A stretch of 64,000 nt of DNA from Tetraselmis striata (Eukaryota; Chlorophyta; Chlorodendrophyceae; Chlorodendrales; Chlorodendraceae): positions 1 through 64,000 of the forward strand of contig VCJN01001269.1 in assembly GCA_006384855.1 (NCBI GenBank), written 5' to 3'. Position numbers and translations under genes: made by a program. Below the pieces are notes generated by a model, which saw only the letters and a list, made by a program, of their open reading frames with translations, was not told the origin of the DNA and did no database searches. Positions 13,301 through 24,576 of this stretch are shown here, one piece after another (positions within the stretch are counted from its first letter, which is position 1; each line of letters opens with the position of its first letter).

Positions 13301-16300
13301 ATATATAGAATGATGTATTATTATATACATTCATAATACATTATTATATTTAATCATATATATTATTATATAGAATGATATATTATTATATATAATCATA
13401 GAATGATAATTCGTATTATTTTGTTTTTATATTTTAGTGAAAATATAAGTGATAGATTTAGGGGATATTGGAGTTTGAATGCAATCAGTCAAACCACAAG
13501 CAAAACTACTAGGCGTATTGCCAGGCGGGTGCAGCGACAAGGCGAATTCTGGTGCACTAGTTGTCATGGAAGATGCATAGCTCGCTTATTCACATTGACA
13601 AGTGCGGACCCGCCAGCGATGCGGTGAGTGTATTGAGGGTCTTGTAGATGCGGCCTTGACGCTGACGCCCGCTGGCACCTGTCTCCCCCCCCCCCCCCCC
13701 CTTCTCTCCTTGCGCGCCCGCGAAGACATATTTGGACGTGGCGCCCAACAAGGTAGTCCTCCAGGTGCAGGACGGCACGGGCGTCCGGCTGGGACGGCCA
13801 TACGTGATTTGGGTCTCCCGGCGACCTCCGCCGCCGCCGCCCCCGCCGCACGCCCCCGGCCGGCCGCCACGTCCGGCCCGGCCGCCGCCGCGCCCCAAGT
13901 CGCCTGGTGTCCCCGGGCAGCCGCCCTCGCCCCCACACCCCCCGCCGCCCCCCAGCCCCCCTCCGCCGCGCCCGCCCAGCCCACCGCCCCCGAGCCCTCC
14001 CCCGCCTCCCCCGCCGCCCTCGCCCCCGCCGCCGCCCTCCCCGCCGCCCCCCCGCCCGCCCGCACCGCCCTACGCGCCCGTCCTCCCCGACAACACCCAG
14101 CTCGCGGTGCTCTCCACCTCCGCGGGGCACCTGCAGCCCGCGTTCGACCCCGCCGTGTACCGCTACCGGGTGGAGGTGCCGCACGACGCAGCGCGCGTGT
14201 CCCTCGCCTACATGACCATGGCGCCCGCGGCGTCCATCGCCTTCACGCTCTCCTCCCGCCAGGCCTGGGAGCAACACCTGGAGGTCCCTCCCCTGGACGA
14301 GGTGCGGCAGCGGCAGGCCAATCACCGCTTGAGATGCTCCGAAACCCCGAAACCCTGGAAACCCTTACCTGACCGGCATACCCAAAACCCTATTTTCGTA
14401 ATCCCGCTCCCAAAGCCCTAACGTGTCGGTAGCCCTGATCGCAATATGAGAACCTAAACCTATGACCTAAACGGACAAAGGTTTAGATGACCCCACAACA
14501 TGTAAGCCCTAGGCTTCGCAACTTCATCCCTAGACCCTAAACCCTTAATAGCCCTACAAGTGCGGCAGCCTTGGTGTATGCTCCGTCTCATCTCCGTGCG
14601 GCGCCCTACTCCCCAGGAGGCGCCCGAAGAGGCCGGGGATGGGGGAGGGGCAGAGGCGGGCGGCGCCGGGGGGCGCCCGTCCGCGCGGCACCAGGTGCGC
14701 CTCCCGCGGCGGGACCGGCTGCCGCGCGGCAGGCGCCTGCTAGGCGAGGGCCGCTCCCCGGAGTTTGAGGTGGCGGTGGGCAACAGCATCGTCGTCCGAG
14801 TGGCCGTCACCTCCCAGGTGGGCGCCATTTCGCCTCCAACCCCCCCCCCCCCCTCCCTCTTTCTCCTGAACACTGCGGAAGGACCCGCTGCCTGCGGAAG
14901 GAGTCCCTCATCGTGTGTGGTGAAATAAAGTAAAGTCTGCCCCGCCGGGTCATCGGCCGAAGCTGCCCCAGCACCTGAGCTCTTGCGCCAGCTGCAGTCG
15001 TAGGTCTGGCATAGCCATTAGACCGTTCCCTCATTCGATCTACCCCGAAGGGCTGACGCGTAAACCAGGTTAACCCGATATTGCCCTCAACCGGGAGAAC
15101 CGGAAATCGAACCGGGGACCTCTCGCACAAGAGACCTACGCTTGTCTACCAAGCGGACAATGAGGCATGTGTGGTATTGCCGCCGTAAGCATAGGTCCCG
15201 ACGCACTCATAAGACCCTTTCCCTTTATAAGCATCAAATTGAGCTGGCATGCCACCGATAAGAACACTCGGTCAAGTCGCGCTATAGGCTTCGTCCACAC
15301 TCGCGAGGCGCTGAAGCGTTAGCAGGAGCACGACGAGATGGCCAACAACTTGTGCAGTCAGGCAGGGCAGGCTCTCCTTCGCAGCAGTGTTCACCCGTAT
15401 GCTGTTGGGTCCAATGAAGCCAACTGCGCTCGACCCGAATGTGAAAAGGTCTCAAAGTATGTCAGCGCACACAGTGAACCTAGCGAAGGATCCCCGCTCA
15501 GTGGCGCAGACCACTGCACTCTTTCCGCGACCAGCAGGCCCAATTGATTGCGCGGTGCCATCTTGAAGGCTGCACTCCGAAGTCGGAACGAATGTTCGGA
15601 TGGGGCGATGCCGAAACTCAGCCCGTGCTTCTTTCGGACCCTGGAACCCGATGCGGTGGTGCGGCACTTACGCCGCTGCCCCCACCCCCGCTGCCAGATG
15701 GGCGCCACCGGCCGCCACTACCTCGTCATGCTTCACCGCCTGTCGCCGCCGGAGCACGCCGCCCTGGAGGGGTTGGCCGTGCCGGGCGCCGCCCTGAGCC
15801 CCGCCTTCGCGCCCAGCGAGCAGGAGTACGCCGCGGAGCTGCCGTTTGGGGTGGCGGCCGCCACGGTCACGGCGTGGTGCGCGCCCGGCGCCGCCATTGA
15901 GGTGGCGGCCGCGGAGGGCCGCGTGCGGCTGCGGTCCGGGGAGCAATCGCCCGCCATCGCCGTGCCGACTGGGGGAGCCACGTACGCTGCTCCTTCCCCC
16001 CCCCCCCCTCCCTCGCCTTCCATCACCCCCACCCTCCCTCCCTCTCACCCATTCGCCATGACATCCAGGCCGGCACCACTGCGAATGGCAAGCTCGCAGC
16101 CGCATGTCCGTGCAAAAGTGGTCGACGCTCTGTTGGAGTCGATTGCTCTACTTACACCCACAGGATGTTAAGTGATGAGCAAGCAATGGATGTCAGTGAC
16201 TCTTGCGTATATGTCCATGTCTATTATATGTCCATGTACATGTGTATGTATATGGCGATGGCAATTGCAATGGCGATGGCTATTGCTCTGTATATGTGTA

Positions 16301-18422
16301 GGTATATTTGTATGTGATTGTGTATTGACATGACACGACAGTAAATGTATATTTATATGTATGTATATGTATGTGAATGAGTCTATGCATATATATTTGT
16401 GTATGCATATGTATATGCGTATGTCTATTGTACAAGTCCTTGTCGATGTCTGCATATGTAAATATACATATATGCATATATCCTATCTACCGTTTGATGA
16501 TATGAATAGTACATACGGGACTACCATGTATTGTTACGTTGCACCGACGCGAATTGACACAGAACCCGCCGCGAGTCGGAAAGCTGGGCACACACTTATT
16601 CACACCCCGTCGCCGCCCGTTCATTCCTCTGCTGGCGCCCGCTGCCCACCCAGGCGATGTCGTCGCCGGTGCTTGGTGCACATCATGCTGCACGCACCGG
16701 CACATTGCGACACTAGTATACCTGCCAGTATCTGCTCCGTGCACATGCGCCGCTTCCCTAAGAAAGTAACAGGTTCACCTGTGGCCATGGAGGTAACGCA
16801 AGGCTCGATGGTTCCACAATGATTGGTCGATTGGGCGCACACTGTTCATAGGGCGCTTGTTGGCGGACGTGGGCGGGCGACTTGACGCGGAATTTACCGT
16901 AACATTTGTGTTTGTGAGGCCAAAGTAAGTCGACTATATTTCTTTCCGTCAACGAGTCGGATGATCCGTTTGTGATTTGTGGTGGTTTATCTCGATATAT
17001 TTTTCGACAAATAACCTCTTTTCGGGGTGTCAAACACAATAATACACGGCGGACACAGAGCGTGGTTTCGGTGCTGAGTGTGCGTGCGTGCCGCCTCCGC
17101 AGGCTGACGGTGACCGTGGTGGCACCGGACGGTGTGACGGCGGTGGAGCACACGCTGCGGCTGCGCCACGCGCCCGCGCCTCCCCCGCCGCCATCGCCGC
17201 CCTCGCTCCCGCCGCCGCCCCCGCCGCCCTTCCCGCCCCTGCCGCCCGCGTACCCTCCGTTCCCGCCCCCCTCCGCGCCGCCCGCGCCCCGGGTGTCGCG
17301 CGCCGCGGGCCTCCAGGTGAGCCCCCCCCCCCCCCCCCCCCCCCCCCGCCTCTGCTTCAACCTCCTCTGTCTCCTCTATCTCCCCTCTATCACGACAAGA
17401 TCCGACCACAAGTGCACAGATGCAACATGAGTTTGTTGGTGGAGTGTAGGGGCAGTAGAACATACCACGCCGCGGGCTCTGAGGTGGGCTCTGAGGTGAT
17501 GGGAAGGCCGCGAATGCGAACCTGCCCCGCCCGCCAGAGATCCAGTGCCGACGCCAGCGCAGCGGGTACACACATCATGAGTGTTCCCATGCGGCGATGC
17601 CCTCCTGATCGGGGGGCGGATGCTCCGGGCTGTCGAATGCGCGCCGGCCCGCCCCGCGGCAGGTCGCTCGCCGCCGTACAACCCGCGCGCATTTGGCGGC
17701 TCGGCATTCACCCGCACTCTCAAAAGCCGTCCGCAGTGCCCCACCCCCCCCCCCCCCCTCTATGCTCCGCTTCCTCGTGTCTTGTTATTAGTGCCACCGC
17801 GTCCCATATCTCAAGATGACAACCATGTGGCCTGTCGATCCACAGCACCGACCGCGCATGTATAACCGTAGCTGCAAGGCCAGGGGCCGGGGGGGCGGGG
17901 GGGGGGGTCCATTAACATTCCCGCCCCCACCGATAAATGCTACCCCTGACTGTGCCCTCCCCTGGCCCCCGCGCTTCCCTGGCGGCATGACAGGGCTTGC
18001 TTGCGGGCATCGACGACCGCATGTACGAGGAGCGCCGCTGGTTCCTGAAGAGCATCGAGCTGCCCCACCTGCGGCGCGCCAGCTGGTCGCCGCCCTTCTC
18101 CCCCGGCATCTTCAGCTACCAAGTGAGTTGCCGCCCGGGCGGCCGCTGCGCCAACAGTGTCCCCGCTGCCCGCCATGAGCGGGAGGGGGGGGGGGGGGGT
18201 CCTGACTGGGCGGCGGCGTGCTGCCGGGTTGCTGCAGGTGGATGTGAAGCACTCGGTGGCTGCGGTGGAGGTGGTGCCGGTGGCGTGGCAGCCGCGGCTG
18301 GTGGAGCTGGCGGTGGACGGGCGGCCGGTGCGCAGCGGGGAAGCAGCGGTGGTGCCGCTGGCACAGGCGGCCGGGGCGGCGTTCGCCGACACCCGCGTCA
18401 CCGTAACGCTGCGGCCGCGGCA

Positions 18423-18455
<33 letters not shown>

Positions 18456-19360
18456 CTCCGCGCTGGCGCAGCCACGGACGTACAGCCTGATGTTGCGCCG
18501 CGCGGCGTCGCCGCCGCCGCCGTCTCCGCCGCCGCCGCCGCCGCCGTCCCCGCCGCCGCCCCCCGCCCCCCCGCCCCCGCCGCCTTCCCCCCTCCGCCCC
18601 GCCCGCCCAGCCCGCCGCCGCCCTCGCCGCCGCCGCCACCCCCTTCCCCCCCGCCCCCTTCCACCCGCCGCCGAACAGCCCCCCGCCGCCGCCTCCTCCG
18701 CCGCCGCCCCCGCCGAGCCCACCCCCGCCGCTGCCGCCCTCGCCGCCGCCCCCGCCCCCGCCGCCCCCGCCGCCCCCCGAGTCCAACAGCCACCTCGCCA
18801 TCCTAGTCGCCTCCCAGGTGAGAGCGCCCCCCTCCTCCCCTCCTCCTCCCCCCCCCCCCCCCCCCCCCCCGCCCTTCCCATTCTCCCCTGCAGTTCACCG
18901 CTCTTATGCCGCCACCACCCCGGCGCTCATTCCTGTGCTTCAGGGCTCGCTGCACCCGCGCTTTTCTCCCGACATCTTTGAGTACGTCCTCAAGGTGGAC
19001 CACACGGTGGGTTTGCCCCCCTCCCTGGCACCGCCATCCACCCGACACCGGGCGCTCCCTTAATTCTCTGCCTCCATGCTCGACGCCATGCTGACGATGG
19101 TGGCCCGCGCTGGCGGTCAACCCCCCCCCCCGCCCCCCCCCCGGCAGGTGGAGGCGCTGGACTGGGTGGCGCTGCCAGCGGCGCGGGCGGCGACCGTGAC
19201 GGTCGACGGGCGCGCAGTGGATGGCGCGACTGGCGCCCTAAACGACGTGCCGCTCCGCCGCGCCGCGGGCCCCGTGACCGTGGTGGTGACGTCGCCGGAC
19301 GAGCGCCGCCGGGCGACGTATCTCGTGGAGGTGCGGCGGCTGGCGCCATGGGAAACATAG
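7660..19360 (+). CDS. Cadherin-like beta-sandwich repeat protein with Pro-rich linkers (18 exons, ~1720 aa)
   Basis: Exons: 7660-7833, ~8116-8336 (start unsure), 8571-9388, 9491-9601, 9720-9907, 10077-10310, 10415-10694, 11384-11698, 12037-12318, 12895-13176, 13726-14301, 14617-14817, 15698-15981, 17103-17316, 17994-18122, 18238-18817, 18944-19006, 19148-19360. The N-terminus has an Arg-rich start and a hydrophobic stretch at residues 31-52, a signal anchor or signal peptide. About eight units follow the cadherin-like beta-sandwich pattern: L.xL.V..G.LxPxFxP....Y.v.V, ending near Y.v.V.R. Clear openings are GHLQPAFDPAVYRYRVEVP and GSLHPRFSPDIFEYVLKV; a clear ending is RTYTITVTF. Linkers are PPSPPPP runs, typical O-glycosylated spacers of volvocine extracellular proteins. 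A cell-wall, matrix or surface role is inferred. Oddities: exon 3 changes frame near 8950, and exon 16 changes frame twice within its Pro-rich part (about 18590-18670). Introns after exons 3 and 4 appear to be GC-AG. Confidence 0.85.
11788..11828. repeat. Pentanucleotide GTCAT microsatellite in an intron
   Basis: About eight GTCAT units lie in the intron between the exons ending at 11698 and starting at 12037 of the cadherin-like gene. No other signal is seen. Confidence 0.9.
13206..13450. repeat. CATC, CA and AT-rich low-complexity tract in an intron
   Basis: A run of CATC units is followed by (CA)n and then by AT-rich sequence built from repeats of AATGATATATTATTATAT. It sits inside the intron between the exons ending at 13176 and starting at 13726. 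It contrasts sharply with the GC-rich exons. Confidence 0.85.
14930..15168 (-). mobile_element. Possible tRNA-derived SINE (tRNA-like head plus unrelated body)
   Basis: On the minus strand 15168-15093 resembles a tRNA: a D-arm-like part with CTTGGTAGAC (A-box type), then about 30 nt later a T-arm-like CCCCGGTTCGATTTCC (B-box type). Acceptor-stem halves do not pair, and the anticodon region (TTGTGCG) has a pyrimidine after GTG, so a working tRNA is unlikely. Sequence continues about 160 nt beyond the T arm with no tRNA end, as in tRNA-headed SINEs. It lies antisense in the intron between exons ending at 14817 and starting at 15698. No second copy was found in the window, so a decayed tRNA gene is the alternative. 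Confidence 0.4.
16170..16500. repeat. Degenerate TATG/TGTA microsatellite in an intron
   Basis: An imperfect purine-pyrimidine alternating tract (TATATGTATG-type units) fills part of the 1.1-kb intron between exons ending at 15981 and starting at 17103. ORFs here are low-complexity Tyr/Met/Ile/His translations. Confidence 0.85.
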
Positions 19361-19855
19361 GCTGATGCGTGAGCAAGGGAGGCTGCCCCAGCTTTAAAAC
19401 CATATGGCGCACCGCTGCCTAGCCACGCTGGCTCGCGGGGAGCAGGAGCGCCGCTCAAGCGTTGTAAAGTCATATTGCCTGCGGGTGAGCATCGAGTTCC
19501 GACCTGCACGGCCAGGTATACACGGCGCCGGTCAAATGCACCGCTAGAAGCGCCTTCAGGCGGTGTGGGTATAGCCACAGTATATATCCAGAGTGCGCCC
19601 TCGGTAGTGTAGCATCAGCTCAATAATTACCCCCCTGCATTGGTGGCCAGCGCTATCATCGATCTGAATATTGCGCAATCGTGGAGTAACTAAATGTATG
19701 GGCCACATGCGTTCTGCATCCGGTGGAGACGCCTACTCTGCTGAATAGATAAACCCCAAGCGCCATCCAAGCGCGTGCCTGAAAATCGCGAGGCGGCATC
19801 ATCCACCTATCAGCAAACAGCGTGCTGCGTAAGAAGAGCGGGCGCGCCACCCTTC
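19361..19855. other. 3' flank of the cadherin-like gene
   Basis: No coding or repeat structure is seen apart from a candidate polyadenylation pentamer listed separately. The satellite begins around 19856. Confidence 0.5.
19463..19467 (+). promoter_or_regulatory. Candidate polyadenylation signal TGTAA
   Basis: TGTAA, the polyadenylation signal used by Chlamydomonas and relatives, lies about 100 nt after the stop codon of the cadherin-like gene. A pentamer can occur by chance, so this is only suggestive. Confidence 0.4.
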
Positions 19856-22800
19856 GATCATCCACATGAATCCGAGACCGGTTTTCAAGAGACTCTATGA
19901 AGTGATATTGAAAGATTGTTTTCCTCACCCGGGCAGGGTCCCAGCCTGGAACCACGCGATGCCTTTGAGCCAGCGCCTGACTACTTGTGTACGAAGCAAT
20001 CATATTACATATGCTGACAAATTGGGTCATGTGAGTAGACCGCTGGTGATGCATGCGCTCTGATGTGTCATTAGTAATCTGTGTTATTTATTTGAATAAT
20101 TTGTGCCATTTGTTAGGGCAAATTGACAACAACGAGAATTGTTACAAAATATGCATGTAAACTACGATACCATGATACCAGCATTCATAGATGCAATGAC
20201 AAATTTTCAAACTCCGGCGGACTCAAGATCATATGTACATGGTCGATAAGAATAAGAAAAATCTTTCTCCATATAAAACATTAATCCTTTATCCATAAAC
20301 CGCGCCGTGCGCTGTGATAGCCGCATGCTTGCAGCTCGGCGGCTTTCTAAGGTCATCCCGTGCTCCCGCGGCTCCGAAACCATCGTACGCGTGCAGACGG
20401 CGGCAGCGACGCCGGTCCGTTTCGCTGCATTTCGCGGCACGTCGGATGCATCGCCGAGATCTTCTGCAGCCGACAGGGTGGCCATGCTGTGGCCATGACA
20501 CTTGTTGTCGTCGGGGACAGCAAGCGTGGTGCGCGGCCGATTTCCGATTTCCGAGTTTCCTCGCCTCTGCGGCTCCGAAACCATTGCGCTCGAATAGCAG
20601 CCGATGCCGCGTTCGTATCACTGCACTTCGCGGCACGTCGGATGCGTCGCCGAGATATTTGCCAACCAGCAGGGTAGCGCTACTGTGGCCATGATACTTG
20701 TTGTCGACTCGTCGGGGTCAGCGACGCAGCGCCACGCGGTGCGATCTGGTGGCCGCACGAATGGTGCGCGGCCGCTTTCCGAGTTTCCTCGCCTCTGAGG
20801 CTCCGAAACCATTGCGCTCGAATAGCAGACGATGCCGTATCCGTGCCGCTGCACTTCGCGGCACGTTACATGCATCACCGAGATCTTCATAAATCTACAG
20901 GGTACCTATGCTGTGGCAAAATGGTCGTTGTCGACTCGTCAGGGTCAGTAAAGCGGCGCCACGCAGTGTAATCCGGTGGCCGCACGCGTGGGGCGCGGCC
21001 GCTTTTATTTCCGAGTTTCTGTGCCTCCGCGGCTCCTAAACCATCGCGCTGGAATAGCCGACGACGCCGCATCCGTATCGCTGCACTGCGCGGCACGTCA
21101 ATTGCATCGCTGAGACCTTCCCCAGCCTACAGGCTAGCCATGCTCTGGACATCCACAATCATGCTCCTTCAATCATCCACATAAGTCCGAGGCCGGTTTT
21201 GAGAGACTATATGAAGTGATATTAAAAGTAATTATTGCTCACCTGGCCAGGACCCCAGCCTGGAACCACGCCATGCCTCTGAGGCACCACTTGACAACTG
21301 GTATACGAAGCAATCATATTGCGTCTGCTGACAAATTTGGTCATGTGAGTAGACCGCTAGTGATGCATGCGCTCTGATGTAGTAATCTGTGTTATTTATT
21401 TTAATAATTTGTGCCATTTGTTATGGTAAATTGACGACAACGAGAATTGTTACAACATAATTATGTAAACGACAATAATTCATGTATTCAATAACAAATT
21501 TCAGACTCCGACGGACTCAAGATCATATGTACATGGTCGATAATCATAAGGAAAATCTGTCTCCATGTAAAAGCTTAATTCTTTATCCATATACCGCGCC
21601 GTGCGCTGTGATAGCCGCATGCTTGCAGCGCGGCGGCTTTCCACGGTCATCCGGTGCTCGCGCGGCTCCGAAACCATCGTACGCATACAGACGACGGCAG
21701 CGACGCCGAGTCCGTATCGCTGCACTTCGCGGCACTTCGGATGCATCGCCGAGATCTTCCCCAGCCGACAGGATGGCCATGCTGTGACCATGATACTTGT
21801 CGACTCATCGGCGTCGGCGAAGCAGCGCCACGCGGTGCGATCCGGTGGCCGCAAGCGTGATTCGCGGCCGCATTCCGAGTTTCCTCGCCTCTGCGGCTCC
21901 GAAACCAATGCGTTCGAATAGCAGACGATGCCGCGTCCGTGCCGCTGCACTTCGCGGCACGTCAAATTCATCGCTGAGATCTTCATAAACCTACAGAATA
22001 GCCATGCTGTGGCCATGATGCTCGTTGTCGACTCGTCGGGGTCGGCGATCCGGTGGCCGCACGCGTGGTGCGCGGCCGCTTTGATTTCCGATCCGAGTTT
22101 CCGCGCCTCCGCGGCTCCTAAACCATCGCGCTCGAATAGCCGACGACGCCGCGTCCGTATCGCTGCACTTCGCGACACGTCAATTGCATCGCTGAGACCT
22201 TCCTCAACCTGGAGGCTTGCCATGCTTTGGACATGATACTTGTTGTCGACTCGTCGGGGTCAGCGAACGACGTGGCGCCACGCGGTGCGATCCGGTGGCC
22301 GCACGCGTTGTGCGCGGCCGGTTCTTTGATTCGTCCAAGTATCCGCGCCTCCGAAACCATCGCGCTCGAACAGCCGACGATGCCGCGTCCGTGTCGCTGC
22401 ACTAGGCGGCACGTCAAATGCATCGCCAATATCTTCCCCTACGTACAGGCTAGCTCTGCTGTGGCCATGATACTTGTTGCCGACTCGTCGGGGTCGGCGA
22501 AGCAGCGTCACGCTGTGCGATCCGGTTGTCGCAGGCCTGGTGCGCGGCCTCTTTCGGCTTTCCGATTTTCCACGCCTCTGAGGCTCCGAAACCATCGAGC
22601 GCGAATAGCCGCCGACGCCGCGTCCGTGTCGCTGCACTTCGCAGCACGTCCAATGCATCGCCGAGATCTTTAACAACCTACACAGCAGTGCTGCTGTGGC
22701 CATGATACTTGTTGTCGACTCGCCGGGGTTAGGGAAGCGGTGCCACGTGGTGCGACCCGGTGGCCGCACGCGTTATGCACGACTGCTTTCCTAGTTCCCG

Positions 22801-23060
22801 CGCCCCTGTGGGTTCGAAATCATCTTGCTCGAATAGCCGACGACGCCGCGTCCGTGTTGTTGCACTTCGCGGCACGTCGGATACGTCCGCGAGATCATCC
22901 CCAACCTAGCGCTGCTGTGACCATTATAGTCGTAAACTCGCCGGGGTCAACGAAGCGGCGCCACACGGTGCAACCCGGTGGCGGCACTCGCGTTGTGGGG
23001 GCGCTTACCGAGCTTCCGTGCCCGTGAGGCCCCGAGACCACTGCTTGGATTCAACACACC
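19856..23060. repeat. Higher-order satellite of ~225-bp monomers
   Basis: Ten related monomers, spaced mostly 218-236 bp (one at 196), each contain a GCTCCGAAACCATCG-type block, a TGCACTTCGCGGCACGTC block, an ACTTGTTGTCGACTCGTCGG block and a GCGGCCGC core. They lie in two arrays: four monomers (about 20340-21160) and six (about 21640-23060). Each array is preceded by a similar ~470-bp AT-rich header (19856-20330 and 21167-21640), making a higher-order unit that is itself duplicated. ORFs occur in many frames on both strands without conservation of any one frame, so it is not treated as coding. Confidence 0.9.
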
Positions 23061-23350
23061 GCCGCTGAGTGCGCATCGCTCTATCATCGCCGAGCGTTGC
23101 ACGGCGAATATTTGTTGCTAGGGTTATGTTCCTCAGCGCATGGTAAAACTGATATGGGGTTTAAAACTAAGAAACACTTTCTGCTCTGTTTTGGGCACCG
23201 GGATACATATATGATGTTAGATCAACAGCTGCCTCGCCGTCTACCTGCTATCAGAGTGCTCAAAGGCCGGCTGAAAAGCTGTTAGCAGTAAATTCCTCAA
23301 ACGTCCATGAGTCGCTCTTTCTGGGGACTCAGCCACGCATGCCTGACCCG
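23061..23350. other. Spacer between satellite and Abraxas-like gene
   Basis: Nothing recognisable is seen. This is the 3' flank of the minus-strand gene that stops at 23351. Confidence 0.4.
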
Positions 23351-24576
23351 CTACCGGTTCAGGCGGATCTCCGCCACCTCCTGCAGAACCCCCGACACCG
23401 TTAGCCTCGGCCTCGCGCCCGCCCTCGCTGCGTGGACGGCGTCCCGCAGCGCCCGGTTGCGTGCTTGCTGCTCCTCCGCCTGCTGCATACCTAGCGCCAC
23501 CTCCTTCGCCGCCACGTCCAGCTGCCCCACCATGTGCTCGAACATCGCCTCGATGCTCGCTGTTTGCGCGCGCGTGGCCTGCTGGAGCGCATCCGACCGC
23601 GGCTTCCCCGACCCCGCGGGGCCCAGTGCTGATGCGCCCACCATGCTGGAGCGTAGGGAAGCTGGGAGCGACGCGTGCTGCTGGCTGGCGCCTGCGTTGG
23701 TGATCTGCATGTCAATGGGCACCAGGCGCATCTGGGCGCCGCTCCTGCCGCCTCGGTAGAAGCAGTGGTGGTAGGTATCGATGGCGCCGCCGGCGTGCTG
23801 GCTGCAGCCGATGACACACAGGATGGGGCGGCCCGCCGCCCGACTGGGGAACTGGCTGCATACCGCGGCGTCCCGCACGGAAGGCTGCACCATGGGCCCC
23901 CGCCGGGCGGAGAACCAGCCCACCACCGGCCTCGCGTACGCCGCCTCCAACGCCGTGATGGTGTCGAGGGCCGTAGGTAGCAGGTCGCCGGCCTGGTCGT
24001 AGAAGGAGCAGGAGGTGGTGTTGCAATGGGTCGCGGTCACCATCACCAGCTCCTCCTCTGCAGTCGCGTCTGAGGCCATGCGCGCCGCATGACAGAAGAA
24101 AAAGGATGGGGTGAGGTATCAGATACGCTGACATGATCACACCCCACATTGGCGCCGCAAATGTGTCATTCAGCAGAAAGCAGATCCGGGCGCCGCTGTG
24201 CCACTTGGGCATGGGCTTGAAGCAGGCCAGCGGGCGACTGGCACCCCGCCTGGGACCGCTGCAAGCATTTGGTTGCAGTGCCCCTCCAATATCGACACAC
24301 CTGACTCCTGGTCGGACGTCCGCTTCACCTGCTGGACCGTTCGACAGCCTGCAAACACAGGGGCACGGACGCGCGTGTTAGGGGGGCTCCACCATCGATG
24401 CCTGAGCGTCGCCCGCTATTCTCATGCTGTGGGTTGTCGCAGAGCCGCGGGCGGGGCTGCCGGCCGCCCACACCGAACAGGAAGCCGTCCACTTGCCGCC
24501 CGGCGGTCTTCACCGTGTGCAGCAGCGCGCCCAACGCCGCGCCGTTCATGCGGTAGCTGCTCTCCGCCGCCTCCAT
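23351..24576 (-). CDS. Abraxas/FAM175-like MPN-family protein, 3 exons, about 289 aa
   Basis: Exons (minus): 24576-24474, 24348-24301, 24069-23351 (TAG). Phases 1 and 1 close, giving an unbroken protein. The start MNGAALGALLHTVK followed by VDGFLFG matches the opening of the Abraxas MPN fold (SGFVLGAL...EGFLLG in human). Then come CSFYDQAGDL (human LFSFYNSSGEV), PVVGWFSARR (human NVVGWYKFRR), a Ser-Gln-His segment, YHHCFYRGG and RLVPIDMQITNAGASQQ (human RVPLVVANLG...). No H-x-H...D JAMM zinc motif is seen, as expected for an MPN-minus scaffold. Residues after ~200 are helical and Gln/Ala/Arg-rich, like the Abraxas coiled coil that holds BRCC36. The expected role is a scaffold of a K63-specific BRCC36 deubiquitinase complex (BRISC or BRCA1-A type), nuclear or cytoplasmic. 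The protein is shorter than human Abraxas1. A C-terminal SPxF motif is absent. An alternative start is the ATG at 24079, which would remove the first MPN strand. Confidence 0.68.

Noticed and set aside
15093-15168. Functional tRNA-His (GTG) gene on the minus strand
   Set aside because: Acceptor-stem halves do not pair, the T stem has mismatches and the base after the anticodon is a pyrimidine. It is kept only as a SINE or decayed tRNA candidate.
17940-18881. Gly/Arg-rich minus-strand ORFs (also at 9752-10162, 11823-12558 and 13564-14325)
   Set aside because: They are antisense readings of the Pro-rich linkers of the cadherin-like gene, since CCG/CCC codons read as GGC/GGG on the other strand.
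20207-22769. ORFs of 60-240 aa on both strands in the satellite
   Set aside because: Several frames stay open because of repeat composition. No frame is conserved across monomers, and indels between monomers shift frames.
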